NCBI GenBank assembly: GCA_003427395.1
Contig: BFEA01000306.1
Coordinates: forward strand, 364,791 to 414,998
DNA length: 50,208 nucleotides
Direction of reading: 5' to 3'
Origin: Chara braunii
Lineage: Eukaryota > Streptophyta > Charophyceae > Charales > Characeae
Part shown: one piece after another, positions 20,881-31,690 of the stretch
How positions within the stretch are numbered: the first letter of the stretch is position 1
Layout of the letters: the number at the start of each line of letters is the position of its first letter
Made by a program: the position numbers and the translations under genes
The notes under the pieces: model-generated
Told to the model about the DNA's origin: nothing
Databases searched by the model: none
What the model saw: only the letters and a program-made list of their open reading frames with translations

Positions 20881-23156
20881 CTACTCCTGATCACTTACGA
20901 CCTCCTGCAGCTGCCTATACAACTGCACCCTCACCCCATCACGAGTCTTAGGAACCAGGATTCCATTTCTATCCCTCCACACTCCAGACGACTCTCTGAT
21001 AGCCAAACCATTTGCCTCGTCTTTGAGACTCTTGGGGCAGTCGTCAGATCGATGCTTGCCCTTCTTGCAGCAAAAGCATTTGCCAGTCTTCTTCTGGGAC
21101 ATCTTGTCCCCTTCCCGCGAGGGTACTGATGACGGGACTTCAGTGGCCTTACTCATGACCTCCTGCTGTGGAGCCTCTGGGGAAGTGGGGCAGGCTGCTC
21201 TGTCGCCTGTTCGCAACACTTGCTCGCCAACACGTCCCTCTGGCCCCGAACCAATGGCCCAAGATCCCAATGCGTCCCACAGACCTGCAACCAAAGGCAT
21301 ATCCTCGGGTATAGTCGATTCCTGACATCCCTTCAAATCCCTCCTTGACTCAGCCTCAACCATGATATGACCCACGCTTTCTTGACCCTCCTGCTGTCCC
21401 ATGGTCTCTCCCTGAGTTGTAGGTGGAACTACTTCCATTCGTATGGCCTCAGCTGGTGGCCTCTCTTCTGGCATCGCTGGCTCCTGTCCAAGTGTCAGAC
21501 CAGCCGGCATCCTCCACTCAAACTCTCCAACCTCTGAGTCCTTCTCAGCTAGTGCCCCTTGCGGCTCCAACATCTCTTTGTCTATCAGGGGAATCTCCTC
21601 ACCCTCCTGCTGGTCCGCCTTCTCTTCTTCCTTGTGGCATTTGAAGGCTTCCTCTGCAGGTCGTTCCCTGATCTCAAACCCTTGGACCTCTGTCCAATCC
21701 ACTACTGCAGTTGGAGCCTGTCGTGCATACCTGGCTTCGAGGTCTTGTATCCTTTTCTCCCATTCTGCTTCCTTTGCTTGGAAGGAGACCTGTTGTGCCT
21801 GTATTTAGGCCCTCAGGACGTCATTGACCTTATTAAGGGTCTGGTTGACCTGCCTGACGGCCTCGTTTTCCGCCCAAATCTTCACCATATCCGCCTTCAC
21901 TACCTCCATCTCCTTACCTGCCTTTCCAATTCCTTCTTCAGGTCTTCGACTTCTCTTTCCCAGTCCACTCTCTGGCCATACGCCTTTTGTGCCACTTTTG
22001 TCAGCCTTTCCCCAACCTTCTGATCTGAAGCTTTGGCTGCGGCAAAGCCTTCTCTCATCACGTCCCTCAGGTCAAGTAAGTCCGTAGAGACTAACTTGAC
22101 CCCCATCTCCTGATGATGCTCTTTAGATCTCCCTGCAACCTCCATCAGCTTGTCAAAGCTGACCCAGACTTCTGAAAACAGGGGAAGATCTTCCTCCTGA
22201 GTGCACGCGCCCTTACCACTTTTGTCATCCACCTCCTCAGGCTCTTTTCCTTGTTGCATCCTCTCATGCAGCTCTGCAAGGTTCTTCATCTAGAGCTGAA
22301 CCTTGATCTCCTGCTCCCTTGCCGCTCTCTCTTTCCTGTCCAGTTTTTTCTCCTTGGCAGCCTGATCCTCCTTGCGATCTTGCATTTGTGGCTCATGCGG
22401 CATGTCTGGCTCCTTGTCCGGCATAGGACAATCCACATCCCTCTGGGCATGTTGTGGAGGCACACCCGGACCACCTGACCCTCCTACTCTCTCGTGCCTG
22501 TGGGATCTGTGTTCCTTTCTCCTGTCCTCCCTCTGAGTCCCTGATGACATGCCCTGCTCAAAGGTCCTCCTCTCCTCTACTTCTGGCTCCCTCCTTCTCT
22601 TTTCCAGACTCCCTCTTTCACCTGCGTGACGTGCTGGAGTATAGTGGTTCCAGAGCAGCTTCTTGCAGTGACCCCAATTCATAGTCGGTGCTACAATAGA
22701 TCTCACAAAAGATCTGATGTGTCGTCTCACATACAGGAGGAAGCTCCCCATCCTCTGCTCTCCTGGAATATTGAGATCATTTGCATACTGATCATAGGCC
22801 CATAGGAATTCCCCCAGATTAGTGGAGTCAAATCGGATGGGCTGTCCATCTCTCCCCACTGGCGACGGGTGCAAACCCTCCATCTTCCTCTCAAAGTCTT
22901 GCCAACTCAGTGACCCCTTGACAAGGTTGGCAATGGGGTCCATCCACTCGCCTGTGCCTCGCACCTCCCTCAACATCCTGGTGCCATCCCATCCAAACTC
23001 CCGAGCATGCCTTTCGAACTCAACCAGGAACAACTCAATGTTTCCTCCCTGGAAGACTGGAGGCCTGTTCTCTCTCCTGGTCCTCATCTGCGTCCTCTGT
23101 CTGGTCACCCCCAAATGGGTTTCCACTGGCTCTGCCCATCCCCTCCCTCTTGGCAT
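20881..23156 (-). pseudogene. Gag-like additional ORF with CCHC knuckle (broken)
   Basis: Reading minus from Met at 23,156 ('MPRGRGWAEP'), the N-terminal part has a gag-like helical region ('NIELFLVEFERHAREFGW', 'GEFLWAYDQYANDLN'). A long charged stretch rich in Lys/Glu/Arg follows, with coiled-coil character around 22,330-21,740, then an acidic Pro/Gln-rich part. The zinc knuckle in the last 273-codon block is Cys209, Cys212, His217 and Cys222 (CX2CX4HX4C). Interruptions are TAG at 22,292-22,290, a frame change near 21,905 and TAA at 21,807-21,805. It lies downstream of element B integrase and is a second gag-type protein, not a copy of the gag at 27,790-30,119. It is preceded by a good splice acceptor. 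It could instead be the remnant of a separate element. Confidence 0.7.
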
Positions 23157-23179
23157 GGCTGCCCCAAGCGGTGTCAAGC

Positions 23180-23204
23180 CTGCACAACAAGGAAGAGAAA
23201 CAAG
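23180..23204 (-). promoter_or_regulatory. Candidate splice acceptor upstream of the extra ORF
   Basis: Minus strand shows a pyrimidine-rich run 'ttgtttctcttccttgttgtg' directly followed by CAG, with the AG at 23,181-23,180. The ATG of the extra ORF is 24 bases downstream. I cannot identify the donor. Confidence 0.4.
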
Positions 23205-23317
23205 AGCACAACGGGTAAGCAGTTTTGGACAAGATACCACAGGAGACAGACATAGCCCTCCCATAACTATCCCCAGCTGTCTGCCTACATATATATGCAT
23301 ACATATTACATACACAC

Positions 23318-23581
23318 AAGTCTATCCAAAAAAAAAACATAACCTATCACGCTATTCTACTGAGAACAATATCCNNNNNNNNNNNNNNNNNNNNNNNNNN
23401 NNNNNNNNNNNNNNNNNNNNNNNNNNNNNNNNNNNNNNNNNNNNNNNNNNNNNNNNNNNNNNNNNNNNNNNNNNNNNNNNNNNNNNNNNNNNNNNNNNNN
23501 NNNNNNNNNNNNNNNNNNNNNNNNAAGTCTATCCAAAAAAAAAACATAACCTATCACGCTATTCTACTGAGAACAATATCC
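23318..23581. other. 150-N gap flanked by an identical 57-bp duplication
   Basis: Ns occupy 23,375-23,524. The 57 bases before the gap (23,318-23,374) and the 57 after it (23,525-23,581) are the same sequence, containing a run of ten A's and 'cctatcacgctattctactg'. This looks like an unmerged overlap at a scaffold join rather than a biological repeat, so the real distance between integrase B and the extra ORF may be about 200 bp shorter. Confidence 0.85.
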
Positions 23582-23629
23582 TATTCATCCTACTTATACT
23601 AATATTCCTATGCGAGGTACTCAGAGGGT

Positions 23630-25270
23630 GACTCTATCTGGTGAGATCCATGCTCTCATCGTGTCGAGCAACAAACTTCTTTAGCCTCGAGCCTGACACC
23701 CAGTCTTTCCACGCCGTCCCATTGAGTTCCTCAATCTAGTAGGCTCCATGCTCACCACTCCTGGTGACTCTATATGGTCCCAGCCACCTCTTATCCAACT
23801 TCCGCGACCACTGCTTTTCCTAGGACGAGTCATATAACAACACAATGTCTCCCACCTTAAGAGGTTCTTTCCTTACCCTCGCCATCTTATCCCACCTGAA
23901 CTTGTCCTTGGTACGGCTGTCAGCCACCCTACTTGTTGCTTCCTCAATTATGTCCTCTATAGCGCCAATCTGACGTGCCCTTGAATTAAGCAGTTCCTCA
24001 AATGTCAGATTAGTCTCGAGGTCTTGCCGCCTCCATGTCTTTAGGAAGCTTTCGATGGGGAATGTCGCCTGCCTGCCATACCATAGTGTGGCCGATGCAT
24101 AGCCGGTGCTTCTTCTGACAGTGATATTATCCACGAAGAATGCGACCTTTAGAAAGTTCGGCCACTGATTGGGCCTGCCATCGGTCCACTTGGCGAGAAG
24201 ATTCGTGATGGTGTTATGTCCTCTTTCCACAGGTGCATTAGCTTGAGGGTGCGCCGCAGTAGTGTACTCGGCGATTACCCCATACCTCTTCAAAAGTATC
24301 TTCACTTCTGCACAGGTGAACTCGGACCCTCTATCCATCACAAATCTGAAGACAAAGGGGTACCGCAGGTAATACTCTTCGATGCATTGGGTCAGCGTCT
24401 CACCAGTCTATGTGCGAATGGCCCTGCCATCTACAAAACCAGAAAGATTGTCCTGCGCATCAAAGATAAAATTATAACTCCCTACTCCCAGTGGCATCGC
24501 CAATAGGTCCAGGTGAACGACTGCTCCCACCTCACGAACATACCTCGGGTGAAGCGGCTCCCTAGGCCTAAGAGAGGATCGCTCCTGGCATGGTACACAA
24601 GATTTACAATAGTCATCAATCATTTGTCCCCTGCCATCCCAATAGTACAGTTCGTGTATCTTGAGATATGTCGCGTTTGTACTTATGTGGCCACCTGTCG
24701 TACCATCGTGTAGCGTTGCCATAATGTCGATCTGGCGAGTGACGCCACAGACTACTCTTCTGGGAGCCTTCCCTTTGCTTCTCATGAACAGATGGCCATC
24801 CCTTGCTAGAAAGTTTGGCCTCATTTTCAAAACTCTCTCGCAAGCGTCCCTTTCTCTCATTTGACACGAAAGAAGCATTCCGAGTTCAAGGTATAATCCC
24901 TCGTATTCCTCTGCCCGAAACGCTTCCTTAATCTCTCCTTCCTCAAAATCATCATCTTCCCTTTCGTGGATTACATTATCACTTCCTTCCTGACTTTGCA
25001 CCGTATTTCTGGCCACCTTCTCTTGAAGCAGCACATTAGCCAGGAGATATATCCCACCTATCGCCTTCTCGTGTTTTTCCACCTGCAGAGCCACACTCTC
25101 AATCGTAAGCAGGTCCTCATGTAATTGGTACTTGCCCGCTAAAACCATATCCATCATCCAATCCACATCTGGCATTCCCCAAGAGTCTTCTTCAACATAG
25201 GGCTTAAGGACTAGGTCTGGTCGTCGTACTTGTCCTAGAGGCGCAAGCCACACAGGTCACCTAGGGAGTA
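23630..25270 (-). pseudogene. Element B integrase (broken)
   Basis: From 25,253: a linker with an acidic block ('DDDFEEGEIKEAFRAEEYEG', residues 100-119), then the zinc-binding residues His182, His189, Cys219 and Cys222, and the first catalytic Asp249 ('VVHLDLLAMP'). TAG at 24,410-24,408 follows 'GRAIRT'. The same frame continues with the second catalytic Asp in 'VMDRGSEFT' (about 24,335) and Glu in 'ANAPVERGH', again with 35 residues between them. The C-terminal 'KVGDIVLLYDSS' part is followed by TAG at 23,822-23,820 and TAG at 23,738-23,736, with pol-like residues still readable to about 23,635. The upstream junction with RNase H (25,265-25,253) has a one-base frame change next to a TGA. 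Catalytic residues are intact; the chain is not. Confidence 0.88.
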
Positions 25271-26944
25271 ATATAGCTACCCACGGCCAATGACCAAGAG
25301 TTGATGTGAAGTCTCACATCCTTTTCACTGTCCAGGAACCCGCCAACTGGTGGAGTATCCTCGATCACTTCTTGGTTATTCTTGTTCCCTGGAATTCGCT
25401 CCAACTCGAAGTCGAACATCCAGATGTACGTTAGCCACCTGGCGATAGTCGGGTCTGAAGGAGCAAAATTCTTGAGAGAACCAGCTAGAGCAGTTGGGTC
25501 CACCCTCAATACAAACGCTGCCAAAGAGGTAGTTTCTAAAAATCCTTAAGCAGTGAAGAACTGCCAAGGTTTCGCGCTTAAACTGAGAGTAGTTCCTCTT
25601 AGCTGTATTAAGCGTTCGACTCTCAAACCTTAATGGTCGTTCTTCCCCATTGAGGTCTTGTTGGATCAACACACCTCCTAAAGCAGTTGGCCCTGCGTCC
25701 GTTTCTACAATGAATGCTTTGGTCATCACTGCCGCATGATCTAGTACCCCTAGTACTAGACCCCCTTCCTCAAACTTTTTTTTCAGACCTTCTATTACTG
25801 ACTCTTGCTTATCTCCCCATTTCCAACCTTGGCCCTGACGCACAAGCTTCCGCAACTGCTCAGTCTTTGTCGCAAACCCCTTTATGAAGATCCTCCAAAA
25901 TCCACACGTTCCCAGAAAGCTCCTTACCTCGGTGATGGTCTCGAACGGGGTTGGCCACTCGAGAATCTTATTAGTCTTTTTAGTATCTGGCCGACGACCC
26001 CTCTCGTCGCACACAAATCCTAAGATCGTGTCCCCGCGCATGCAGTGCCTTGACTTTGATCCGCTGGCGGTTAGGTTATGCTCCTTCAGCAGGTCCAGGA
26101 CTTTGCACAGATCTTGCACATGATCCCAAACAAAACGCCTAACCTCTGGCACCACCTCCTGCTCATCCTTCTCCTTAGACCCTTTCACGGCCAGATCATC
26201 AATATATGGTTGCGTGATGTGAGGGCTTACTGGTTGCATTGCCCTCACCATGTGTCTCTGGACCATGGTGACCGCATTCGTCCACCCTTGCGGCGCGACG
26301 TTCATGTGAATCAACCCTCGAGGGGTATGCATAGCCGTCAGCGGTCTATCAGATGGGTACACAGGAAATTGATCGTAACCCGAATATAAGACTATGAGAG
26401 ATATTATGGCTCTCCCAGCGCAGACCTCTGAAAGCGCATCAGCGTTGGGGAGACCACCTGCGTCTCTCGCTGTTACAGCGTTCAAGCGCTGCAAATCCTG
26501 TACCCACCTCAAAGTCCCATTGGGTTTGACAAAGCAAAACCAGGGGGATGCATACGGCCCACTCGAGTAGTCTGCCACATGTGTGCGGATCTTCCCATCA
26601 AGGTATTTGACTACCTTTTCTTCATCGGCTGGATTAGGATATCGCGCACCTCGCAAGTTCCATGGCTCGTGAGGTACGGTGTGTATCCTAATCATAGGGA
26701 TTATGTCCACGTCCAGACGACCTCTCTCACCATCACTGAAGGCATATGCAGTGTGCCTTCCTCTTATGGTATCCACCATAAGCTTCTCCTCTTGCGCTGT
26801 AAGGAAGCCAGACTCCCCTATAATCAACGCTTTCTCTGTTTCAGGAGTGATACGGCACGACCTATTTTCCGCGTCTTCTCGCATCTGCCGTATCAACTCT
26901 CGTTCCCGCTCGTAGTAAACTTCTTGCTCTTCAGCAACGAGCAC
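25261..26944 (-). pseudogene. Element B reverse transcriptase-RNase H, motif A Asp lost
   Basis: The open stretch from 26,944 spans the RT: fingers ('SSGPYASPWFCFVKPNGTLR'), motif A region 'ISLIVLYSGYDQFPV', 'HMNVAPQGWTNAV', motif C YIDD at 247-250, and the thumb/connection 'EVRSFLGTCGFWR'. RNase H follows with Asp416 ('VETDAG') and Glu458. Residue 185 is Val (codon 26,392-26,390) where this family has the catalytic Asp of motif A, so polymerase activity should be lost. Near 25,520 the frame changes by one base and the last RNase H Asp is found in 'VLRVDPTAL'. Soon after, 'IPGNKN' runs directly into 'NQEVIEDTPPV' without the usual RNase H end segment, suggesting a short deletion. Confidence 0.9.
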
Positions 26945-26967
26945 GGGAACAGGGCGACATTTCTGAT

Positions 26968-27790
26968 CTACTCTTTTGTACCGCCTTTGTGACCCCTGCT
27001 TGAGCCTACCCCTAAAAAAGGTCGAGTTGCACTTTGGGGTTGGTCTCCAATTATTCCACCTATCCTTCCCGGCGTTCGATATACCAATTTCATTTCTCCT
27101 TCTCCCATCTGTTCCACCACCTTCTCTCTTAAGGCTTCCACAGCCTCCGGATCCACCGTCCCATAGGTCGATACTATGTCCATGGCATCACCTATGCTTG
27201 CCAGGCTCAGAGTCAGTGCTTCTGGCTCTCTTTCTTCTTCAAACTTACTGCCTCCAATCCTCAATCTTTCCTCTTCTGATTCTTCAATTGTGAAAGAACC
27301 AGGGTTGGGCCGGTTCCTTATACTCCTAGGTCCTGTATTCTTGCAAGTGACAACCTCATAATTGCCACAAACTGGATCGCACAAAACGAGGAACAAAACA
27401 TAGTCCCGTCATGTTTGTTAAGTATGACAGTCTCTGTTCGACTCAGGAACGATCTACCCAGTAGAATGGGGTGATCAAGATCAGGCATTACAAAAAAACA
27501 ACTCCTAACTTTTACTTTCCAAATTTCCCGAATCACCACTGATGCGGTCCCTATGAATACTGACCGATTGTTCGCTCCCATCAAGACCCCGTTGTCGGAG
27601 CGATTTATTTCCATCCCTAAGCGCATAGCATGCTCCTCTTTTATGAGGTTCATCTTGGCGCCATTATCCACCATAGTTCTGCAAGTCTTTCCCTTTACCA
27701 CTATATCAAGGCACCCATATGCGACAGACTTCCAATCCATCTTCGTACCGGTCTCGGCCCTAATCGTACGCTGGCCACCATTTTTCTAGA
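26968..27790 (-). pseudogene. Element B protease and linker to RT (frameshifted)
   Basis: The retropepsin core is in the stretch from 27,740: 'GKTCRTMVDNGAKMNLIKEE', catalytic Asp25 at 27,668-27,666, then the matching 'VMPDLDHPILLGRSFL' near residue 85. The second position of the active-site triplet is Asn where Thr or Ser is usual. The frame changes near 27,780 (entry) and near 27,390 (after 'HDGTMFCSSFC'). The following 142 codons to 26,968 ('CDPVCGNYEVVTCKNTGPRS', then a charged region) are a linker of unknown role between protease and RT. Confidence 0.75.
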
Positions 27791-28500
27791 TAACCGCGCC
27801 TTCAGCTCATCCCTGAGCCTTGGTGCCGAAGCTAGGACGTCTTTTAGGTTCATAAGATGATTATGGCCTTCAAGGATCCTGTCCATTATTTTCTCTACGT
27901 CAAACCCTTCCTCCACTCGGACAGCGTACTTCTTTTTCTTTCCTTATGAGGCCTTGTCCGTATCAGTTTTAGCGCCTCTCTTTCTGGCCCTTTGCTCGGC
28001 CTTCTCGTCCTCTTCCTTCCTCAATTCGTCGTCCTCTTCCTCCTCTTCCCCTGGAACATCTACGACCTCTTTCTCCCCACTAGGCTCCGGAACATCTTTT
28101 GCCGGCTCCTCGGGGCTCACCGGCCCCTTGGCCCTTGTCCGGACAGCTTGTGGTACTCTCCCCAATCTGGAGGGTGGCCTATAAGCCAGGTCGGACCGAG
28201 GCGTCGACCCTGAAGTCGTAACGCCTAGTAAGTTCCCAAACCCTCCTTGCGACCCTGGATCCATATCGTAGAGGTATACCAGTGGCTCCCTACCTCTCCA
28301 CTCAACCTCTTCACACATATCGGCCAGTCTTTGCTGGTACCTCCCGACTTTAGCCACTAAATCCTCCATCCTTTCCATCGTTTGTCGGGCCTCCTTCCAG
28401 CAATTTTCCCCTATCTTTGTTTTTCGTGGCTCGTTCCAGCAATCTTCCTCTATCTCATCATCAGATTCCACTATGATTGGCTCTTCTTTGATGGTTCCGC
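27790..28500 (-). pseudogene. Element B gag C-terminal acidic region
   Basis: A strongly charged region: 'VESDDEIEEDCWNEP', a coiled-coil-like segment ('EARQTMERMEDLVAKVGRYQ'), then a Glu/Asp run and a basic end. TAA at 27,946-27,944 interrupts it, with the same frame continuing as 'GKKKKYAVRVEEGFDVEKIM'. Entry is by a frame change near 28,490. No enzyme motif is present. It probably links nucleocapsid to protease. Confidence 0.65.
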
Positions 28501-29289
28501 CATTCCTTGCTCCACTTCCTCACTCTCTCCTACTTTTTCCACCCTTATGTCACAGCGGACCTCCTTCTCTTGCCAAATCCGAAACATAGCCGGAGGAGCG
28601 GGTGGCATGCCTGCCTCGGCTCGTCGTAGGGCTTCCTTCCTCGTTCCGCCAGGGGTCTTTGGGTCGATGTAGTACCCAAATTTGTCATACATATCCCCAT
28701 CATAATTGGTACTGATCAACCCCTCATCTTCGTCATTCCTTCGAACATGGCAAAATTTGATGGTGTGACCTTTCTGCCCACAATGCCAGCAAATGGCATT
28801 CATCCAATCTATCCTTCCTCTACCAAAGCCTCGTCCAGCCTCCTGACTTTCCTGACTTCCTGACGCATTCCAGTCTCCGTTTCCTCCTCCCGTGGACTTA
28901 CCACCACCATTTCCCCTTTCGTTTCCTCCGCAACCACCATTCCCTCGCCCTCGGCCCCATCCTTGATTTTGTCCCCGTTCGCCGCCTTGGTTTCCTTGCA
29001 ACCCTTGTGGTGCCGACTGTTGAGGTTGGCTCGGCTGCAGGCTCGGGTGGTTTACTTGTTGGGACTGGGGCCCTGGACATCCGCAGGAAGCTGTGCTCAA
29101 TGGTGCTCCTGCGCATGATCCATGCGGCCCACTTACCGGCCATGGCATGTATGGACTGTACCCAGGCCAAGGACTTGGAGGTCCATAGCTCGGCCACGGC
29201 CCATATGGTGCCGGCGCGGCCTGCCCATGCGACTCAGGGGGTGGCAGCACTGTTGCCTGTGGGACCTGAGCCTTGCCCCCCTTGAGTCA
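28471..29289 (-). pseudogene. Element B gag nucleocapsid part with CCHC knuckle
   Basis: Pro/Tyr/Trp-rich start ('YGPWPSYGPPSPWPGYSPYM'), then a Gln- and Gly/Asn-rich low-complexity region (about residues 65-127). The zinc knuckle is Cys154, Cys157, His162 and Cys167 ('CWHCGQKGHTIKFC'), followed by 'YDGDMYDKFGYYIDPKTPGG'. It is in the same frame as the N-terminal gag block and separated from it by TGA at 29,289-29,287. Its role is binding of the element RNA. Confidence 0.82.
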
Positions 29290-30119
29290 ATTTTTTTGCC
29301 TTCCTATGAACCGTTGTTTTAGAGGTTCAGGCTCCTCTTCCTCTTCTTCCTCCTCTTCTTGCACCACCGTCTTCTTTGCTTTTCCTTGGGCCTGTGGTGC
29401 CGCCATAGCCTTTCTCGCTGCCTTTGCCTCCTTCGCCGCATCGAGTTGGGCTACCGCATCCTCTACCATCTTCTTGAAGTCTCGCCCGTCGCTCGTCGTG
29501 GCATCCAAGGCCTTTCTTTTCTTCCTGGCTTGCCGCATCTGGAAGATGTCAACCTGGTCCAATTCCCCGTTTATCACGCTCTCTTTTATAGCAGCCCAAG
29601 TCAACTTCTTCCCCGGCGCACCTTTCATGGTTAGCGCAGAGGCCTCCCAATTTGTGAAGTGTCCCAGGAAGGTTGCACACTGCTCTTCTTCTGCCATCCC
29701 TGGAACCTTTCTTGCCATCTTTTCAAACGCCGTAGCGAAAGCCCCCACAGTAGTGAACTCATCTCATTGTAAAATTTCTAGGTCTGCCTTCGTTAGCAGA
29801 CCATCCCCCAGCTTGAAACGCCTTTGCATCTCTCCTTTGAACTTGGCCCAGTCTCCCCCTGCTTCAGCAGCCACCTTCATAATTTCGGGCCGGATTTCCC
29901 ACCAGATGTACCGGGGTAGAAGTTTGAACTTATCTTCATCAGATGCCTCGCCTATAATCTGCTCCAACAACTCTAGCCATTAGACACCCTTTCCCCTTCA
30001 AACCAGAAGATGTCAACTTTCGGCACTTGCAGCCGTGCCAACTCTCTTTTCTCAATGGCTTTGACGAAATCTTCCGGCGTAGCAGCCGAGCCTCGCTCGA
30101 TTCCATCTGCGTCCGACAT
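29287..30119 (-). pseudogene. Element B gag N-terminal and capsid part
   Basis: Starts at the first ATG after the primer site (30,119, 'MSDADGIERGSAATPEDF'). 'VDIFWFEGE' and 'LELLEQIIGEASDEDKFKLL' are typical of plant Ty3 capsid N-termini. A one-base deletion near 29,982 shifts the frame, and TGA at 29,766-29,764 ('EILQ' stop 'DEFTTVGAF') splits the next part. The block ends in a Lys/Ala-rich helix and a nine-residue Glu run before TGA 29,289-29,287. Confidence 0.82.
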
Positions 30120-30429
30120 CTTTATATCCTCTTGCTAACCAACCTGGTAGGAATAAAAAAGATAGCCCATCAGACAATCCAATCGTTTCACCTCTAGGTT
30201 CAACTAGCCACTCTACTACTAATTATCCAAAGCCTTAGTTACAATCTTTAGTCACACTCCTAATCGCTTATTCCTATTATATAAGTTTCCCGCCAGTGTC
30301 ATATCTTTTATATCATATACATTTCTCTTATATAAGACAATCCAAACCATAAGTTTTGTCGTTTTCCTTGGATCATCAGCCTGCACTTAACCTGGGTTCG
30401 TTCTCTTAAGGACCCCGGTAGGCTGCCGA
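30120..30429 (-). other. Leader of element B
   Basis: 310 bases between the primer site and the gag ATG. It is AT-rich with several 'ttatataag'-like words (30,275-30,345). No ORF of note. Confidence 0.6.
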
Positions 30430-30449
30430 GATCCCCGGCAACGGCGCCA
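30430..30449 (-). promoter_or_regulatory. Primer binding site, tRNA-Asp type (perfect)
   Basis: Minus strand reads TGGCGCCGTTGCCGGGGATC, the complement of the 3' end of plant tRNA-Asp including CCA. It begins two bases after the LTR edge ...GCTCGACA (30,452), which fixes the LTR boundary and orientation. Confidence 0.88.
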
Positions 30450-31000
30450 CCTGTCGAGCGCATCGGTCCCGCACGGGGACCCTCCCGGCCGCGTCACGCA
30501 GGATTTTGCAAGACTTGTCGCGGAGAGCGTTTGCCGCTCCGGCCGAGTGCGCCAGCCGTACCTCTCGCGAGCCCCTACGACAGGACAGGGTCACACGAGG
30601 CACCGCTTACCTCCACCTGCGGGAGCTGTCACCATCCCTTAGGTGGGCATATCCCCGCCGAGCTACTTAACCACATGCGAAGGCTTTTCATATGCAATTG
30701 CAGAGGTGGCCCAACCGAGGGCGTTTCTCGTTCGCTGTAGCATAGGGGTTACGCGCGGTCGAACGCCCAAAAATCGAACCCGTACGCGGATCAACGCACT
30801 GCGGGGCTGAGGTCTCAAACGCGACTTGACGCCCGTCGACTAGGACGCATCACACACACCACGCGTTACACCACAACACTCGCACCTAAAAACACACGAC
30901 ACCATAACACAATAACACAACAACATTCCTAGCCCCTTTAGTATCCAACCCATAACTTTTTGCAGCGAGAATCAGATAGGTATCGCGCGCTGGATTTTTG

Positions 31001-31006
31001 TATAAG
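31001..31006 (+). promoter_or_regulatory. TATA-like motif, module 1
   Basis: 'gTATAAGag' on plus, about 550 bp inside the LTR edge. It is preceded by a block ('cccataactt', 'gagaatcagatagg') repeated at module 2 and in copy 3 (TATAAAT at 44,911). It points opposite to element B transcription. Confidence 0.35.
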
Positions 31007-31131
31007 AGTCGTGCGAGCGCATGGCCTCCTCATATCGACCAGCCATGCGGGCATACGCAAGCCTTCGCGCTGATGGGGTACTATGTATTACTCGTAACCG
31101 CGCGGCCCTTGATAATCTCGAGGATCGTTTT

Positions 31132-31147
31132 CGACACTCAAGTGTCG
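31132..31147. promoter_or_regulatory. Hairpin 1 (CGACACTCAAGTGTCG)
   Basis: A perfect 7-bp stem with a 2-base loop, about 130 bases downstream of the TATA-like motif of module 1. It is identical in the inverted arm at 42,451-42,466. Confidence 0.5.
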
Positions 31148-31683
31148 GCTGACGAGCGTTTTGAGAAGTTACCCTCTCGGCACTAGACAACCGCCAGGCG
31201 CGGTTGGAGACCACACCCTCTTCTGCACCCTGTGCAGAGGGGTTCAGTAGACAGCCTCAGGGCTGTCGTGGTAAGCCAAAAATCAAGGGGTTTGACTTTG
31301 ACGGCTGCCATGGACTACAACGTCCAACTATGAAAATTCAAAGGAGGAAGCAACCGCAGATAGGGAAAGAGGCTCACCCCCTTTTTTTTCTCTCTGCCTA
31401 TCCCATATTCCCCCTTGTATAGTCTGATCAAATAGGAGGGGCAGGCCAATCGTGGAAAATGCGTGTGGATAATGCCAATGTCAGACCCATAAGCAACCCG
31501 ATGTTCGAAACGTTGGAGGCTCGTACGCGGATTCCCATAGGCCGACTAGGACTGGTACCTCGCCCACGCGTCGTTCTACGCTACCGAAACTCGGGTCTAC
31601 TGGCCATAACGCGCTCCCGTCCGCTCCGCTTGACCCATAACTTCCCATTGCGGAAATCGATAAGTGTTGCGTGCGAGGTTTAG

Positions 31684-31690
31684 TATAAAA
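31684..31690 (+). promoter_or_regulatory. TATA-like motif, module 2
   Basis: 'agTATAAAAccgcgcgg' on plus. It occupies the same position relative to the 'cccataactt' block as module 1. The counterpart in copy 2 (41,908-41,922) reads 'tttaatactaaac', which has lost the TATAAA form. Confidence 0.4.

Larger units (their letters stand above)
23630..30449 (-). mobile_element. Ty3/gypsy LTR retrotransposon B, internal region (degenerate)
   Basis: From the right: a perfect tRNA-Asp primer site two bases from the LTR edge, a 310-base leader, then gag, protease, RT-RNase H and integrase in Ty3/gypsy order, all on minus. It differs from element A in every protein: its RT motif is YIDD, its gag has a Gly/Asn-rich region before the CCHC knuckle, and its integrase is preceded by a long acidic linker. 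It has stops, frameshifts and an active-site loss in RT. No matching LTR lies on the left side inside this window. Confidence 0.78.
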
